Shown one piece after another: positions 44,951-52,408 of a DNA stretch of 64,000 nucleotides. The stretch is taken from positions 1 to 64,000 of the forward strand of contig CAYYIV010000001.1 of assembly GCA_964472095.1 (NCBI GenBank), given 5' to 3'. Below the pieces are notes generated by a model, which did not search any database, was not told the DNA's origin, and saw only the letters and a program-made list of their open reading frames with translations. Position 1 is the stretch's first letter, and each line of letters begins with the position of its first letter. Source of the DNA: Pelagibius sp964472095. Its GTDB lineage: Bacteria; Pseudomonadota; Alphaproteobacteria; Kiloniellales; Kiloniellaceae. A program made the position numbers and the translations under genes.

Positions 44951-46294
44951 ATGTTCGACAAAATCCTCATCGCCAATCGCGGCGAGATCGCCCTGCGGAT
45001 CCACCGTGCCTGCCGCGAGATGGGCATCCAGACCGTTGCCGTCCACTCGACTGCCGACGCCGACGCCATGCACGTGCGCCTGGCCGACGAGTCGGTCTGC
45101 ATCGGGCCGGCGCCCAGCAAGGACAGCTATCTCAACGTCCCGGCGATCCTCTCCGCCGCCACCATCACCGGCGCCGATGCCATCCATCCCGGCGTCGGCT
45201 TCCTGTCGGAGAACGCCGGCTTCGCCGCCATGGTGGAAGAGCACGGCATGGTCTTCATCGGCCCCACGCCCGAGCACATCGCCATGATGGGCGACAAGGT
45301 GGTGGCCAAGAAGACCGCGCAGTCGCTCGGCATTCCCGTGGTGCCGGGCTCCGACGGCGCGGTCACTTCGGCCGAAGCAGCGCGCAGCACCGCCGACGCC
45401 ATCGGCTATCCCGTCCTCATCAAGGCGTCTGCCGGCGGCGGTGGCCGCGGCATGAAGGTGGCCCGCAACGGCGGCGAGGTCGAGAGCGCCTACCGCCTCG
45501 CCCGCTCCGAGGCACAGGCCGCCTTCGGCAACGATGAAGTCTACATGGAGAAATACCTCGGCCACCCGCGCCACATCGAGGTGCAGGTGCTGGCCGACGG
45601 CCAGGGCGGCGCGATTCACCTCGGCGAGCGCGACTGCTCGCTGCAGCGGCGCCATCAGAAGCTGCTGGAGGAGGCGCTGTCGCCGGCCCTGAATGCGGCA
45701 GAGCGCGACGCCATCGGCACCCGCGTGGCCGACGCCGTGCGCAACCTCGGCTACCGCAGCGCCGGCACCATCGAGTTCCTCTATGAAAACGGCGAGTTCT
45801 TCTTCATCGAGATGAACACCCGCCTGCAGGTCGAGCATCCGATCACCGAAGCGATCACCGGGGTCGACCTGGTGCGTGAGCAGATCCGCGTCGCCGCCGG
45901 CCTGCCGCTGGACCTGACCCAACAGGATATCACCTTCTCGGGCCACGCCATCGAGTGCCGCATCAACGCGGAGAACCCGCAGACCTTCATGCCCTCGCCG
46001 GGCCTGGTCACAGACTACCACGCCCCCGGCGGCCTCGGCGTACGCGTCGATTCCGGGCTCTACGCCGGCTACCGCATCCCCTCCACCTACGACAGCCTGA
46101 TCGCCAAGCTGATCGTCCAAGGCCAGACCCGCAACGAGTGCCTGATGCGCCTGCGCCGCGCCCTGGAGGAGTTCGTCATCGTCGGCGTCGACACCTCGAT
46201 CCCGCTGCATCAGCGACTGATCGGAGCGCAGGACTTCATCAACGGCGACTACGACATCCACTGGCTGGAAAAATTTGTCGCCGGCACGGCTTAG
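44951..46294 (+). CDS. accC: Biotin carboxylase subunit of acetyl-CoA carboxylase
   Basis: 447 residues, normal length. ATP-grasp enzyme: the N-terminal domain opens KILIANRGEIALRIHRAC, the glycine-rich ATP lid is KASAGGGGRGMKVA, and catalytic residues lie in FIEMNTRLQVEHPITE. It carboxylates the biotin on AccB with bicarbonate and ATP. It is the last gene of aroQ-accB-accC and is followed by an inverted repeat before aat. Confidence 0.97.
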   Translation: MFDKILIANRGEIALRIHRACREMGIQTVAVHSTADADAMHVRLADESVCIGPAPSKDSYLNVPAILSAATITGADAIHPGVGFLSENAGFAAMVEEHGMVFIGPTPEHIAMMGDKVVAKKTAQSLGIPVVPGSDGAVTSAEAARSTADAIGYPVLIKASAGGGGRGMKVARNGGEVESAYRLARSEAQAAFGNDEVYMEKYLGHPRHIEVQVLADGQGGAIHLGERDCSLQRRHQKLLEEALSPALNAAERDAIGTRVADAVRNLGYRSAGTIEFLYENGEFFFIEMNTRLQVEHPITEAITGVDLVREQIRVAAGLPLDLTQQDITFSGHAIECRINAENPQTFMPSPGLVTDYHAPGGLGVRVDSGLYAGYRIPSTYDSLIAKLIVQGQTRNECLMRLRRALEEFVIVGVDTSIPLHQRLIGAQDFINGDYDIHWLEKFVAGTA

Positions 46295-46410
46295 AGCCTT
46301 CAGGCAGGGTTGAAACTATCCTGTTTCCGGGCGGTGGTCGCCCCGGCACGAGGAGGCCTTGCTACAAATCCGCTGCGCCAGATTGGTTCAAACTAGCCTG
46401 ACAAGGCTCT
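46293..46410. repeat. Inverted repeat between accC and aat
   Basis: AGAGCCTTCAGGC (46293-46305) is mirrored by GCCTGACAAGGCTCT (46396-46410), with two extra bases in the right arm. A smaller hairpin (CCGGGCG/CGCCCCGG around 46327-46346) lies inside. It begins at the accC stop codon. It may end the acc transcript or be a small dispersed palindromic element. Confidence 0.5.
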
Positions 46411-46431
46411 CACCTTATATGATTCGGCGTC

Positions 46432-47082
46432 ATGCAGCTGACACCCGACCTTCTGCTCCGCGCCTACGCCATCGGCATCTTTCCGATGGCCGAAAGCCGC
46501 GTCGACCCAGAGCTGCACTGGATCGACCCGGACATGCGCGGCATACTGCCGCTCGACACCTTCCGCCTGCCGCGCAAGCTGCGCGCCAAGCTGCGCCGCG
46601 GCGTCTTCGACGTGCGCTGCAATTTCGCCTTCCAGGAGGTCATCCGCGGCTGCGCAGAGCCGGCGGAAAACCGACCGGACACCTGGATCAACCCAGTGAT
46701 CGAGCAACTCTACAACGATCTCTTCGACATGGGCTTCGCCCATAGCGTGGAATGCTGGCGCAACGACGAGTTGGTCGGCGGCCTCTACGGAGTCTCGCTG
46801 GGGGCGGCCTTCTTCGGCGAGTCGATGTTCAGCCGGGCGACCGACGCCAGCAAGATCGCCCTCGCCCAGCTGGTCCTGCGCCTGCGCAAGGGCGGCTTCC
46901 AGCTGCTCGACACCCAGTTCACCACGCCGCATCTCAGTCGCTTCGGCGTGACGGAGATCCCGCGCGAGGACTATCGTCGGATGCTCACCAAGGCGGTCTC
47001 CGGCTCGGCGACCTTCTATTCCGGCGCGGTTTCGGATGCGGAACTGGAGGCCTTCCTGCAGTCAACCACCCAGACGTCATAG
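46432..47082 (+). CDS. aat: Leucyl/phenylalanyl-tRNA-protein transferase
   Basis: 216 residues. Aat adds Leu or Phe to N-terminal Arg or Lys of proteins, marking them for ClpAP through ClpS. Family marks: LLLRAYAIGIFPMAES, WIDPDMRGILPL, GGLYGVSLGAAFFGESMFS and LLDTQFTTPHLSRFG. The 3' end overlaps the convergent DUF2155 gene by 67 bases, so transcripts of the two are complementary there. Confidence 0.96.
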   Translation: MQLTPDLLLRAYAIGIFPMAESRVDPELHWIDPDMRGILPLDTFRLPRKLRAKLRRGVFDVRCNFAFQEVIRGCAEPAENRPDTWINPVIEQLYNDLFDMGFAHSVECWRNDELVGGLYGVSLGAAFFGESMFSRATDASKIALAQLVLRLRKGGFQLLDTQFTTPHLSRFGVTEIPREDYRRMLTKAVSGSATFYSGAVSDAELEAFLQSTTQTS

Positions 47083-47429
47083 ACCGGGTGCTCCAGCGCC
47101 GAGACGGCGGGGCTGGAAGCAAACATCCAGCCCTTGAAGAGCGGCACTTCGGGCGAGTCCGGACGCCTGTCGATGATCTCCAGGAAGGCGGTCGATTCCG
47201 GTGGCTCCTCCGGTGGCTTCTTGTCGCAGGCGCGGGCGACGATCTGCAGAGAGCCGAAACTCACCGGCTCGTCCAGCGGCGCCTCGAAGGTGGAGATCCG
47301 CGCGGTGATCTTGTCGAGCCCCTGCAGCACCGCAACGTCGCCGGGAACCGCCACGGCCGGTCCGGCCGCCAGCATGGCGGCGGCCGCGCAGAAGCCGGCT
47401 GCAATCAGGGAAATCGGGAGAAACCTCAA
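47016..47429 (-). CDS. DUF2155 periplasmic protein
   Basis: 137 residues with a signal peptide (to about residue 28, AAMLAAGPAVAV). The DUF2155 core shows LQGLDKITARISTFEAPLDE, FGSLQIVARACDK, FLEIIDRRPD, LFKGWMFASSPAVSALEHPVYDVWVVDC. Two cysteines (in ARACDK and VVDCRK) may pair. The family is an alphaproteobacterial envelope protein of unknown role, commonly found between aat and the NDUFA12 gene, as here. Confidence 0.9.
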   Translation of the reverse strand: MRFLPISLIAAGFCAAAAMLAAGPAVAVPGDVAVLQGLDKITARISTFEAPLDEPVSFGSLQIVARACDKKPPEEPPESTAFLEIIDRRPDSPEVPLFKGWMFASSPAVSALEHPVYDVWVVDCRKASSSASETAPE

Positions 47430-47433
47430 AACT

Positions 47434-47709
47434 TCAGTCCTTCTTCGGCGCGGCCTTGCCGGCTCCGCTGTTATCCCGGCGCCCGCCGTAGGGGTTCACC
47501 AGCGAGTCGACCAGGCCGGTCAGGACCTCGCGCAGCTGTGTCTCGTCGCAGCCCATCAGGATGCCGTCTTCCAGCGCGTCCTGCGCCATTTCGCGAATCT
47601 CCTCCAGATTCTCATTGAGAACCTTGATTTTTTCGCGGCAGGAAAGTGGCAAACCGTCGGGCTGCCGCCACACGGGAATCTCGAACTTTTTGGAGTCGGA
47701 TGCGGTCAC
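47434..47709 (-). CDS. Conserved hypothetical small protein
   Basis: 91 residues, four bases upstream of DUF2155, so probably the same transcript. Mostly helical (KIKVLNENLEEIREMAQDALEDGILMGCD ends at about residue 54) with a charged, Gly/Lys-rich tail. I do not recognise a domain. Codon usage resembles its neighbours, and the tight spacing argues that it is real. Confidence 0.65.
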   Translation of the reverse strand: MTASDSKKFEIPVWRQPDGLPLSCREKIKVLNENLEEIREMAQDALEDGILMGCDETQLREVLTGLVDSLVNPYGGRRDNSGAGKAAPKKD

Positions 47710-47804
47710 GCGAAGGACCTCAGCAGAAAATCACTGCGAAAGATTTAAGGGCTGGAGCCGCTCCCCGCAACCTCAGGAGTGCAACTTGGAGGCCGCGCCC
47801 CGTC

Positions 47805-48578
47805 TCAGTCCTTCAGGCGGGCGACGAAGCGCAGCCGCACATAGTCGGCCGTCCAGCGCCCCTCGGCATCGCAGAGGGACGGGCGCAGTGCCTCGGTGAC
47901 CTCCGCCAGGAAGGCCGGCTGTTCGGCCTGCGGCACCTGCTTGATGAAGGATTCGCAAAAGGTTTCCAGCCAGCCGGCGATCTCTCCGGGCAGCGGCGTT
48001 GGCCGCGGGATGAGCTCGATCGAGAGCACCTCGAAGCCGGCGGCCTCGAGGCGGGCGCAGTACTCCTGCGGCGTCGGAAAATACCAGGGGTTGGCGGCGC
48101 GGCTGTCGATGCCGCGGGCCTCCAGCGCGGCGCTCACCGCCAGGGCGATGACCGCCACGTTGCCGGCGCCGCCCATCTCTCCGACGAAGCGGCCGCCCGG
48201 CCTGAGGGCGCGCGCGACGCCCTGCAGCACCACATCGGGGTTCAGCATCCAATGCAGCGCGGCGTTCGACATCACCGCATCGAACTCCCGGGCAAAGGCC
48301 AGCGCCTCGCCGTTGGCGACCCGGGCATCGAGGCCGCGGCGGCGGGCCGCCTCGACCTGCTCGGGCGAGGCATCGACGCCCACCACTGCGGCGCCGCTGG
48401 CTGCCAACTTCTCGGTCAGCGCGCCTTCGCCGCAGCCAAGGTCGAGAATGCGCTCGCCGGCCTGCGGCTGCAGCAGGTCGAGCAGCGGACTGCCGAGCTG
48501 GGCGACGAAGCCGGCGTTCCTGTTGTAGCGCTGCGGGTCCCAGTGCTGGGCGCCGGACGATCTGCCGCCGCCGCTCAC
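47805..48578 (-). CDS. Class I SAM-dependent methyltransferase
   Basis: 257 residues. Motif I is ILDLGCGEGALTEKLA and the acidic residue after strand 2 is in VVGVDASPEQ; DAVMSNAALHWM fits motif IV of the trans-aconitate-methyltransferase-like group. The substrate is unknown; a small molecule is likely. Its ATG overlaps the mlaD stop by four bases (ATGA), so it is translated with mlaD. It sits within an otherwise conserved mlaD-DUF2155-aat neighbourhood and may be a later insertion. Confidence 0.88.
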   Translation of the reverse strand: MSGGGRSSGAQHWDPQRYNRNAGFVAQLGSPLLDLLQPQAGERILDLGCGEGALTEKLAASGAAVVGVDASPEQVEAARRRGLDARVANGEALAFAREFDAVMSNAALHWMLNPDVVLQGVARALRPGGRFVGEMGGAGNVAVIALAVSAALEARGIDSRAANPWYFPTPQEYCARLEAAGFEVLSIELIPRPTPLPGEIAGWLETFCESFIKQVPQAEQPAFLAEVTEALRPSLCDAEGRWTADYVRLRFVARLKD

Positions 48579-49090
48579 TGGTTCGCTCCGGGCTCCATCT
48601 GGAAGCCGCCTTCGCTGTCTTTCCGATCGGCCGCAGAGCCTGCCTCGGCGGCGCTGAAGATGAAGCGTCCCAGCAGGTCGACGACATTGACCGAACCCTG
48701 GGCGTAGAGGATCTTGCCGCCGTCGGCGATGTAGTCCTCGTCGCCGCCTGGCTCCAGCGCGACGTAGTTGCCGCCGAGCAGGCCGTCGGGGATGATCCGC
48801 GCCGAGCTGTCACTCGGCAGGCGCACGGACTCGCTGATGCCCAGCGTGACCTCGGCGAAGTAGGTGTCCGGGTTCAGCCGCTGGGCGACCACCGTGCCGA
48901 CCTTCACCCCGGCCACGCGCACATCGGTGCCGGCGTTGAGACCGGAGGCATCGCTGAACTCCACCGTCACCGTGTACCCTTCGCGCCCGGCGTTGCTGAG
49001 GCCGGCGCTGCGGAATGCGAAGACGACGAAGGCGACGGCGACCAATATCACCACCCCGCCCATCACCGTCTCAATCATGTTTCTGCGCAT
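48575..49090 (-). CDS. mlaD: MlaD/MCE domain lipid-transport protein
   Basis: 171 residues. One membrane anchor (about residues 9-28, VILVAVAFVVFAFRSAG) then an MCE domain: VTVEFSDASGLNAGTDVRVAGVKVG at about 41-66 and PDGLLGGNYVALEPGG. MlaD forms a hexameric ring in the MlaFEDB phospholipid transporter. mlaE, mlaF and mlaB are not in the window. A serine/glutamate-rich C-terminal tail follows the domain. Confidence 0.92.
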   Translation of the reverse strand: MRRNMIETVMGGVVILVAVAFVVFAFRSAGLSNAGREGYTVTVEFSDASGLNAGTDVRVAGVKVGTVVAQRLNPDTYFAEVTLGISESVRLPSDSSARIIPDGLLGGNYVALEPGGDEDYIADGGKILYAQGSVNVVDLLGRFIFSAAEAGSAADRKDSEGGFQMEPGANQ

Positions 49091-49177
49091 CTGTCGGGTC
49101 CTAAGCTGAAAGCCCCCGGCGCCCGGACCGTGGCCCGCCTCGCAGGCCGGCGGCCAACCGCCGGGAGGAGAGCGGGG

Positions 49178-49555
49178 TCAGTTCGGGGTCCAGGGTTCGT
49201 AGTCGCCGGTCGCGGCGGCGCGCTTGCCGCCCTTCAAGGTGTGTCCCGGCGGGCGATAGGCCTGATCGGTCCCGGTCAGATTGGGCAGATGGTCCCGCTG
49301 CCAGGACTGCCTCTCCGGGCCACCCTCCGGCGGGATCGTGTCGCTGGTGTGGTGCAGCCAGACGTGCCACTCCGGCGGCACGCGGCTGGCCTCGACCTCG
49401 CCCTCGTAGACCACCCAGCGCCGTTCCTTGCGCAGCGAATCCTTGTGGGTCCGCCCGCCGCCCTTGGCGCGGTAGTAGCGATTGCCCTGCCCATCGCAGC
49501 CGACCATCTCGCCGTGCAGCCAGGTGAAGAGCCGAGTACCGATGTTGGTCCCCAT
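49178..49555 (-). CDS. NDUFA12 / B17.2 accessory subunit of complex I
   Basis: 125 residues. The family pattern is clear: TWLHGEMVGCDGQGNRYYR, RRWVVYEGEVEASRVPPEWH, WLHHTSDTIPPE and the basic C-terminus YRPPGHTLKGG. NDUFA12 is a supernumerary complex I subunit shared by mitochondria and alphaproteobacteria, which is a good taxonomic marker here. It lies 87 bases upstream of mlaD on the same strand. Confidence 0.95.
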   Translation of the reverse strand: MGTNIGTRLFTWLHGEMVGCDGQGNRYYRAKGGGRTHKDSLRKERRWVVYEGEVEASRVPPEWHVWLHHTSDTIPPEGGPERQSWQRDHLPNLTGTDQAYRPPGHTLKGGKRAAATGDYEPWTPN

Positions 49556-49762
49556 ACCTGCAACCTATCCCCTTCCTAGACCAAGGAATCCTGCCGCGGC
49601 CCGGGGGTCGCGGAAGCGGCCAGACTATGGCACCCCGGCGCCGCTACGTCCAGCTTCAGGGGATCGCCCGCGAGGTCCCGAAATGCCCCTTTGGAAAGCC
49701 ACCACCTGGCGCAAATCCTCGCGCCGGCTGTCCACCGCCGCAGCGGACAACGCGGTGGCGAC

Positions 49763-49834
49763 CGGCAGGCGGAGAGTGACCGTCGTTCCCCGGCCCGGCC
49801 CGCTGTCGATGGCCAGCGTGGCGCCGTGCGGATC
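49763..49834 (-). pseudogene. Remnant of a histidine kinase C-terminus
   Basis: Read on the minus strand this stretch gives DPHGATLAIDSGPGRGTTV and then TLRLP, which is the end of a HATPase_c domain (HGG-L-I-S-PG-GTTV-LP pattern). Nothing of the kinase core precedes it: upstream codons are unrelated. It is a relic in the 382-bp gap between NDUFA12 and the sulfotransferase gene; the rest of the gap shows nothing I can name. Confidence 0.55.
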
Positions 49835-49937
49835 CGCTTGAGGGGCTGCCTGGCGGCCATACTATTGCCACCCAACGCCAAATCGCGGGCTATTACCATG
49901 GGGCAACTATGGTGGAAGCTTCGAGGGAGACGTGTCG

Positions 49938-50891
49938 ATGTCGGCTCTGAAAGAAACGCGGACACATCCTCAGGCGGAGGCGGCGCCGAGATCCATTCTC
50001 GTGGTCGGCCTCACGCAACGGGTAGGCACCAACTACCTTGGCCGCCTTCTCACCACACATCCCGACTGCACGAGCCCGCAAACCCTCTATGAAGACTTCC
50101 TGATCAGCGGGCTGCCCCACCTGGAAGGCTTTGTCGGAACCGTCACAGCGCACTGGCGCGAAGAGTGGGGCGCGCGGGAGAAGACACCGCAGTTGCGGCG
50201 ACTGCTCGGTGCGGCGGTGACCGAGTTCATGCAGCACGACTCCCAGAACGCAGGCAAGCGAACGGTCCTGAAGACGCCTTCCGTCAAGGGCCTGGAGTAC
50301 GCTGCAGTCTTCCTTTCCGACTGCGACGTGGTCGTCCTGTCTCGCTTCGGGCCAGATGTCGTGCAGTCAGCCATGAAAAGCTTCGGCTGGACCTTTGAGT
50401 CGGCCTGCCAACGCTGGGGAGAGGCCGCGCACTATGTCGCCGATCTGGCGCAGCAGTCGCAACAAAGCGGCCAGCGCGCCTTTCTGGTCGTCAAGTACGA
50501 GGACCTGGTTCGAGAGACCGAGGCAACACTGCGCGCGGTCCTCGGCTTTGCCGGCCTCGATCCTGCCAGGTTCGATTTTGCCAGTTTGAGCGATTTCCCG
50601 GTTTACGGATCCTCCACCGAACGCGGCGGCAAGGAGAAGGTCCACTGGCAGCCGGTCGCCAAACCGAAAGACTTCAATCCGCTCGGGCGCAGCGCCAACT
50701 GGTCTGCGGGTGCCTTCAGGCGCTTCGACTGGCTCACCCGGGGCGCATCCCGTCGGCTGGGCTACGACCTGCCTTACACCTACGAGGATCAGCCGCTGTC
50801 CCGCTTTGTGAACAAGCTGCGCGACCAGAAGCCACGCCTCCACCGGCGCCTGCAGCAACACCTGCAGTACCGTCCTGCAACAAAGTCCTAG
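49938..50891 (+). CDS. Sulfotransferase family protein
   Basis: 317 residues from ATG 49938, spaced eight bases from GAGGGAG; the GTG at 49932 is too close. The N-terminal strand-loop VVGLTQRVGTNYLGRLL stands for the PAPS 5'-phosphosulfate loop, and VVLSRFGPDVVQSAM for the 3'-phosphate motif. Both are divergent from the textbook forms, so the acceptor and even PAPS use are uncertain. The gene stands alone between the kinase remnant and DUF6352, and its codons look a little less GC-rich than the flanks, hinting at transfer. Confidence 0.75.
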   Translation: MSALKETRTHPQAEAAPRSILVVGLTQRVGTNYLGRLLTTHPDCTSPQTLYEDFLISGLPHLEGFVGTVTAHWREEWGAREKTPQLRRLLGAAVTEFMQHDSQNAGKRTVLKTPSVKGLEYAAVFLSDCDVVVLSRFGPDVVQSAMKSFGWTFESACQRWGEAAHYVADLAQQSQQSGQRAFLVVKYEDLVRETEATLRAVLGFAGLDPARFDFASLSDFPVYGSSTERGGKEKVHWQPVAKPKDFNPLGRSANWSAGAFRRFDWLTRGASRRLGYDLPYTYEDQPLSRFVNKLRDQKPRLHRRLQQHLQYRPATKS

Positions 50892-51009
50892 CTACGGTCT
50901 TTGCGGCCGGCCAAGCAGGTAGCGGAGGTTTTCGCTCCCTCTCGCTCCCGACCGAACGGGCGGCAGAGCCGCCTGGACAGCCCGACCCGCTGCCCCTATA
51001 GAAGCGGCC

Positions 51010-52026
51010 ATGCACAGCTTCTGGCAGGATTCCGGCTATCACCTTCTCGAGCAGCGCGCCGACGGCCACCTGGTGGTGACCGACGAATTCCTGCGAGCCT
51101 ACCTGAACCGCCCGGAGGTGCGGCCGGTGCCGGAGTCCAACGAGGCCGAGCGGGCACTGCATGCCGCCCTGCTGCGTAACCCGCGCGAGGCGGTGAGCGG
51201 CGAACGCCTGGCCGCTATAGCCGACCCCGACGCCATCGAGAACTATCAGGTAGTGCTCGGCTTCCGCGAGCGCCTGCTGGCCGCGGCGAGCCTGGAGGAC
51301 GCCTATCTGAAGCTCTTCCTCGAGCCAGAAGGAATCACCGTGCCGCCACTGTTCGTCGACCAGCTGGCCCACGTCATCGCCCGCGCCATGCTCGAGGGCG
51401 AGCGCGATCCTCTGAGGGTGCGAGCTGCCGAGCTGCTGTTCCGCGCCCAGCAGGTCACCGTGAACGACGGTGCCCTGATGGCCGCCGATGCCGAGACGGT
51501 GGAGATGTACGCGACCTCAGGCGGCTTCGGCAGTCTGGGGCGTCTGGTGTCTGAGGCTCAGACGCCGCTGCGCACGGTGGAACTCGACGTCCTCACCGAG
51601 GCCAACGCCGAGCTCTACTGGGGCCGCGACAGCCGCTACGACACCGTGCTGAACCTGAACTTCTCCGGTGCTGGGCTCGATGCCCTCTGCCGCGTCCTGG
51701 AGCGCTGGATCGCGCGTTTCTACGACATCGCCGTCTCGATCCAGCCGGTGCAGAAGATCACCGACGAGCGCTGGGTCTGGCACATCGGCCTGGACGCCGA
51801 GGGGACGGCCATGCTGAACGACCTCTACAACGGGGTCGAGGTCGGCGAGGGACGCCTCGCCCGCCTGCTCTCGCTCTTCCGCATGGACTTCCAGGACCCC
51901 TCGGTGGTGCTGCCCGAGCTCGCCGGGCGGCCGGTCTACCTCGCCATGGCGATGAGCGAGAAGAACCAGCTGCGCCTCAAGCCGCAAAACCTGCTGATGA
52001 ACCTGCCGCTGGCCCAGCGGGCGTAG
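51010..52026 (+). CDS. DUF6352 family protein
   Basis: 338 residues, cytoplasmic by appearance. It opens MHSFWQDSGYHLLEQRADGHL and holds ELDVLTEANAELYWGRDSRYDTVL and MAMSEKNQLRLKPQNLLMNLPL, the pattern of DUF6352, a proteobacterial family without known function. The last codons (LPLAQRA-stop) recur at 56549-56573, beyond the signalling genes, which suggests that something inserted at or replaced the 3' end of this gene. Confidence 0.8.
   Translation: MHSFWQDSGYHLLEQRADGHLVVTDEFLRAYLNRPEVRPVPESNEAERALHAALLRNPREAVSGERLAAIADPDAIENYQVVLGFRERLLAAASLEDAYLKLFLEPEGITVPPLFVDQLAHVIARAMLEGERDPLRVRAAELLFRAQQVTVNDGALMAADAETVEMYATSGGFGSLGRLVSEAQTPLRTVELDVLTEANAELYWGRDSRYDTVLNLNFSGAGLDALCRVLERWIARFYDIAVSIQPVQKITDERWVWHIGLDAEGTAMLNDLYNGVEVGEGRLARLLSLFRMDFQDPSVVLPELAGRPVYLAMAMSEKNQLRLKPQNLLMNLPLAQRA
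52001..52019 (+). repeat. Direct repeat copy 1 (3' end of DUF6352 gene)
   Basis: ACCTGCCGCTGGCCCAGCG is repeated exactly at 56548-56566. In both copies the frame reads LPLAQRA and then a stop, but the last codons differ (CGG GCG TAG here). Confidence 0.85.
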
Positions 52027-52038
52027 CCCGGACTTCGA

Positions 52039-52072
52039 GCACAGCGACCGATTGCAACCGGTCGCGCTGTGC
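52039..52072 (+). terminator. Hairpin after the DUF6352 gene
   Basis: GCACAGCGACCG (52039-52050) pairs with CGGTCGCGCTGTGC (52059-52072) apart from a two-base bulge. It starts 13 bases after the stop. There is no U-tract, so termination would be weak or factor-assisted. The remaining sequence to 52213 holds nothing I can name. Confidence 0.5.
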
Positions 52073-52213
52073 GCCCGGACAGTCTAGCCAGGCTGCAAAT
52101 TAGATCGTACTCATCCTCAACATTTTGAGTAGAGTATCCCCACAGCCTGTTAGCTCCGGCAAGTCGTTCCCGGTCGCGGCAAAGGGGATTTTGGTCAGGC
52201 GAACCCAGGGACA

Positions 52214-52408
52214 GTGATCCAAGCGGGATCGGGAATGCTTGCCCGTTGGCGCGAGGTTCCCCCCATGGTCGAGATGATCGGCGATGTTGCGAAGCTGGTC
52301 CGGCGCATTGCCGGACCCGGCCGGATCGACATCGAGTTCGAGTTCCTGGAGGTGCCGCCCAACCGCGCGACCGCCATGTCGAGCGGCTGCCTGGTGGACG
52401 TTCCATGA
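52214..52408 (+). CDS. Small ORF coupled to the hybrid kinase
   Basis: 64 residues if started at GTG 52214; ATG 52235 and ATG 52265 are alternatives. Its stop overlaps the ATG of the hybrid kinase as ATGA, the usual sign of translational coupling. The sequence (MVEMIGDVAKLVRRIAGPG, IDIEFEFLEVPP) contains no domain I recognise and could be the tail of a lost larger gene. It is kept with low confidence because the overlap is not expected of noise. Confidence 0.35.
   Translation: MIQAGSGMLARWREVPPMVEMIGDVAKLVRRIAGPGRIDIEFEFLEVPPNRATAMSSGCLVDVP

Noticed and set aside
49576..49965. Open frame of 129 codons on the minus strand over the kinase relic
   Set aside because: It is in a different frame from the recognisable kinase tail and shows no protein-like pattern.
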